Assembly: GCF_004769635.1 (NCBI RefSeq) | Contig: NZ_RQGH01000005.1 | Location: 1 to 64,000 of the forward strand | Length of the DNA stretch: 64,000 bases | DNA from: Leptospira jelokensis | GTDB lineage: Bacteria; Spirochaetota; Leptospiria; Leptospirales; Leptospiraceae | Direction: 5' to 3' | In this document: piece after piece, positions 61,614-64,000 of the stretch | Layout: each line of letters opens with the position of its first letter | Position numbering within the stretch: position 1 is the stretch's first letter | Notes under the pieces: model-generated | The model's database searches: none | What the model was told of the DNA's origin: nothing | What the model saw: only the letters and a program-made list of their open reading frames with translations | Translations under genes and position numbers: made by a program

Positions 61614-64000
61614 CTACACGTTTTCGATGGTCTCGAATTTAATTTTCTTTTTGTTTTTCGAGAATTCATCTTCGTAATCAGAGATATCCACTTCCAATCC
61701 TTCGGAGTCTTTGATGATGATGTCGAGTGCCAGACCTCTAAGTTCCTGTACAAGAACGTTGAAGGATTCTGGGATTCCCGGTTTGATCGAATGGATTCCT
61801 TTCACAATCGCTTCGTAAATCCTTGCACGACCGAGCATGTCATCTGACTTGATGGTGAGTAACTCTTGTAAGGTGTGTGAGGCACCATACGCTTCGAGAG
61901 CCCAAACTTCCATCTCACCGAGCCTTTGTCCCCCGAACTGCGCTTTACCACCGAGTGGTTGTTGCGTAACGAGTGAGTAAGGACCAGTAGACCTTGCATG
62001 GATTTTGTCATCCACCAAGTGAGCCAGTTTCAACATGTAGATATATCCACAGAAGACTTGGTTAATAAATTTTTCGCCCGTTCTTCCATCGTATAACTGA
62101 AATTTGCTGTTTTCTGGTAATCCTGCTTTTTTGCAGAACTCATGAACGTCACCTTCAGATGCTCCGTCAAAAACAGGGGTTTCAAAATTGATCCCTAGTT
62201 TTTTGGCAGCGAAACCAAGTTGGGTTTCAAAAATCTGTCCGAGGTTCATACGAGAAGGAACACCGAGTGGGTTGAGTACGATATCAACAGGAGTTCCGTC
62301 TTCCATGTATGGCATATCTTCTTGTGCCATCACACGAGCTACGACCCCTTTGTTTCCGTGACGTCCCGCCATCTTATCACCCACGAGGAGTTTTCGTTTG
62401 CGAGCCACATACACTTTCACCATTTCTTCCACGCCAGCAGCAAGTTCATCACCTGTTTCGCGGGAATAACGTTTGATATCGATCACAGTTCCTTCAAAAC
62501 CGTTTGGCATACGAAGTGAGGAATCCCTTACTTCTTTTGCCTTCTCTCCAAAGATGGAGTGTAAAAGTTTGTATTCTGGAGTCAGGTCGGTTTCGCCTTT
62601 CGGTGTTACCATACCCACCAAGATGTCTCCTGGTTTTACTTCCGCACCCACACGGATCACACCGGACTCATCCAAATCACGGAACGCTTTGTCCGAAAGG
62701 TTTGGAATGTCACGAGTGATTTGTTCTTGTCCAAGTTTTGTTTCCCGAGCTTGGATTTCGAATTCTTCAATGTGGATGGAAGAGAAAACATCGTCTTTGA
62801 TGATTCGTTCTGAAATCAGAATCGCATCCTCAAAGTTGTAACCTTCCCAAGGCATAAATGCCACGAGAACGTTTCGTCCTAGGGCCAAATAACCTGCGTC
62901 AGTGGAAGGACCGTTCGCTAGGACAGTTCCTTTTTGTAAGATTTGTCCAAACTCTCCGTATTTTTCCCCTTTGATGATTTGACCTGCAACAGGTGCTCCA
63001 ACCCCAATCTCTTGCCCTTCTTTGACAACTGCTTGGAATTGAACTTCATCGGAAAGGTGGAGTTCGTGGATTTCTTTTTCTCCGTTTGGAGAAGCCACTT
63101 CAATGCGTTCTTTCGAAACCTTACTTACCTTACCACCAGTTGTGGTGTGTAACATCGATACGTTTGGTTTTTGGTTAAAACAAGTACCTTGGTTGGTTTT
63201 TTTGAATTTAATGAGTGGGTAGTGGACAATCTCTTTGGATTGGTCTTCTTTGATCCAAACACCAGTTGCATCCACTTTGGACACAACACCATCTTTTTTG
63301 GCAACGATACAAACCCCTGCGTCGTAGGCCGCACGAGCTTCCATACCTGTTCCCACAAAGGGAGCTTCTTCCGTAAGGAGAGGCACTGCTTGGCGTTGCA
63401 TGTTCGAACCCATAAGCGCACGGTTCGCATCATCATGTTCCAGGAACGGAATGAGGGCTGTGGATACAGACACAACTTGCAAAGGAGCAAGGTCCATGTA
63501 CTGGATCTCAGATGGGCTACGGAAAGGGAAATCCCCTCTATGGCGGGTGGAGATGAGTTTGGAAGTGAATTCTCCCTTTTCATCCACAGCCGAACTTGAC
63601 TGTGCCATATAGTGGTATTCTTCTTTGTCTGCCGTTAGGTATTCGACTTGTTTTTGGACCTTTCCATTTTTCACAAGGCGGTATGGAGTTTCAATGAACC
63701 CATAATCATTCACCCGCGCAAAACTAGACATGGAAAGGATGAGACCAATGTTTGGACCTTCCGGCGTTTCAATTGGGCACATACGACCATAGTGTGAATA
63801 ATGAACGTCACGAACTTCAAAACCGGCTCGGTCACGAGAAAGTCCACCAGGACCAAGGGCATTTAACCTACGTTTGTGGGTAAGTTCTGCCAATGGATTG
63901 GTTTGGTCCATAAACTGAGATAGTTGCGAAGACCCAAAAAACTCATTGATCACTGCTGTGATTGGTTTGATGGAAATGAGAAGTTGCGGAGTTTGTTGTT
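61614..64000 (-). CDS. rpoB: RNA polymerase beta subunit (N-terminal part outside the window)
   Basis: The C-terminal 795 or so residues of beta. The frame stays open to the window edge (upstream codons read [15 protein letters not shown] before the GTG at 63953, matching beta rather than a start). The rifampicin region [32 protein letters not shown] is present, with Asn where E. coli has Ser531 (codon 63863-63861). Later come [17 protein letters not shown], the [17 protein letters not shown] catalytic segment and the C-terminal [20 protein letters not shown]. Confidence 0.98.
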   Translation of the reverse strand, partial: QQTPQLLISIKPITAVINEFFGSSQLSQFMDQTNPLAELTHKRRLNALGPGGLSRDRAGFEVRDVHYSHYGRMCPIETPEGPNIGLILSMSSFARVNDYGFIETPYRLVKNGKVQKQVEYLTADKEEYHYMAQSSSAVDEKGEFTSKLISTRHRGDFPFRSPSEIQYMDLAPLQVVSVSTALIPFLEHDDANRALMGSNMQRQAVPLLTEEAPFVGTGMEARAAYDAGVCIVAKKDGVVSKVDATGVWIKEDQSKEIVHYPLIKFKKTNQGTCFNQKPNVSMLHTTTGGKVSKVSKERIEVASPNGEKEIHELHLSDEVQFQAVVKEGQEIGVGAPVAGQIIKGEKYGEFGQILQKGTVLANGPSTDAGYLALGRNVLVAFMPWEGYNFEDAILISERIIKDDVFSSIHIEEFEIQARETKLGQEQITRDIPNLSDKAFRDLDESGVIRVGAEVKPGDILVGMVTPKGETDLTPEYKLLHSIFGEKAKEVRDSSLRMPNGFEGTVIDIKRYSRETGDELAAGVEEMVKVYVARKRKLLVGDKMAGRHGNKGVVARVMAQEDMPYMEDGTPVDIVLNPLGVPSRMNLGQIFETQLGFAAKKLGINFETPVFDGASEGDVHEFCKKAGLPENSKFQLYDGRTGEKFINQVFCGYIYMLKLAHLVDDKIHARSTGPYSLVTQQPLGGKAQFGGQRLGEMEVWALEAYGASHTLQELLTIKSDDMLGRARIYEAIVKGIHSIKPGIPESFNVLVQELRGLALDIIIKDSEGLEVDISDYEDEFSKNKKKIKFETIENV

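Noticed and set aside
61614..63953. rpoB starting at GTG 63953
   Set aside because: The frame continues to the window edge with residues that match the beta subunit, so this GTG is an internal Val.

Overview
The window reads as chromosomal DNA of a spirochaete of the genus Leptospira or a close relative. The clues are a long rpoB-rpoC-str-S10-spc-alpha gene run, spirochaete-like RNA polymerase (an Asn at the rifampicin site normally occupied by Ser, long acidic tracts in alpha and beta prime), single scattered tRNA genes, and a mixed set of genes with frequent TTG and GTG starts. The base composition looks moderate to low in GC, which would suit a saprophytic Leptospira, but the species cannot be fixed from the sequence alone. 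No phage, insertion sequence, CRISPR array or other mobile element was seen.

Layout. Bases 1-6.2 kb: tRNA-Leu, a DUF218-like protein, lysS, a lipoprotein, serA, a glyoxalase II-like enzyme, a 42-residue membrane peptide and a secreted endonuclease I. Bases 6.2-12.1 kb: a tightly packed plus-strand run (flavin disulfide oxidoreductase, trhO, a YadG/YadH-type ABC exporter, two BolA proteins, a glutathione S-transferase, a CGFS glutaredoxin and a dithiol glutaredoxin). It meets tail to tail, with an 8-base overlap, a minus-strand run at 12.1-20.7 kb. That second run holds sufC, sufD, a Rieske protein, sufS, sufU, sufT, ggt, gshA and a GshF-like glutathione synthetase, with every junction overlapping or within 3 bases. 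Together they form an iron-sulfur and glutathione island, the most striking functional unit here; sufB is not in it.

Bases 20.7-38.5 kb are a mosaic of short operons: an EAL phosphodiesterase, glgC, a response-regulator phosphatase coupled to purC-purS-purQ, heme exporter genes ccmABC, a TPR protein, an orphan ABC ATPase, HMG-CoA lyase with a TIGR02757 gene whose end lies inside an antisense tRNA-Glu, tRNA-Lys, hisZ-purA, an acyltransferase fused to a GpsA-like domain, and a PAS histidine kinase with a large insertion in its dimerisation domain.

Bases 38.5-64 kb are the minus-strand transcription and translation supercluster from rpoB (cut by the window edge) to rplQ. Points of note: infA has no usable ATG, GTG or TTG start and appears to begin with CTG; a strong intrinsic terminator lies between rpsG and the next gene; that next gene, in the usual fusA position, codes for a divergent EF-G-like GTPase; and the rpsL upstream region has a good promoter candidate with two interleaved inverted repeats.
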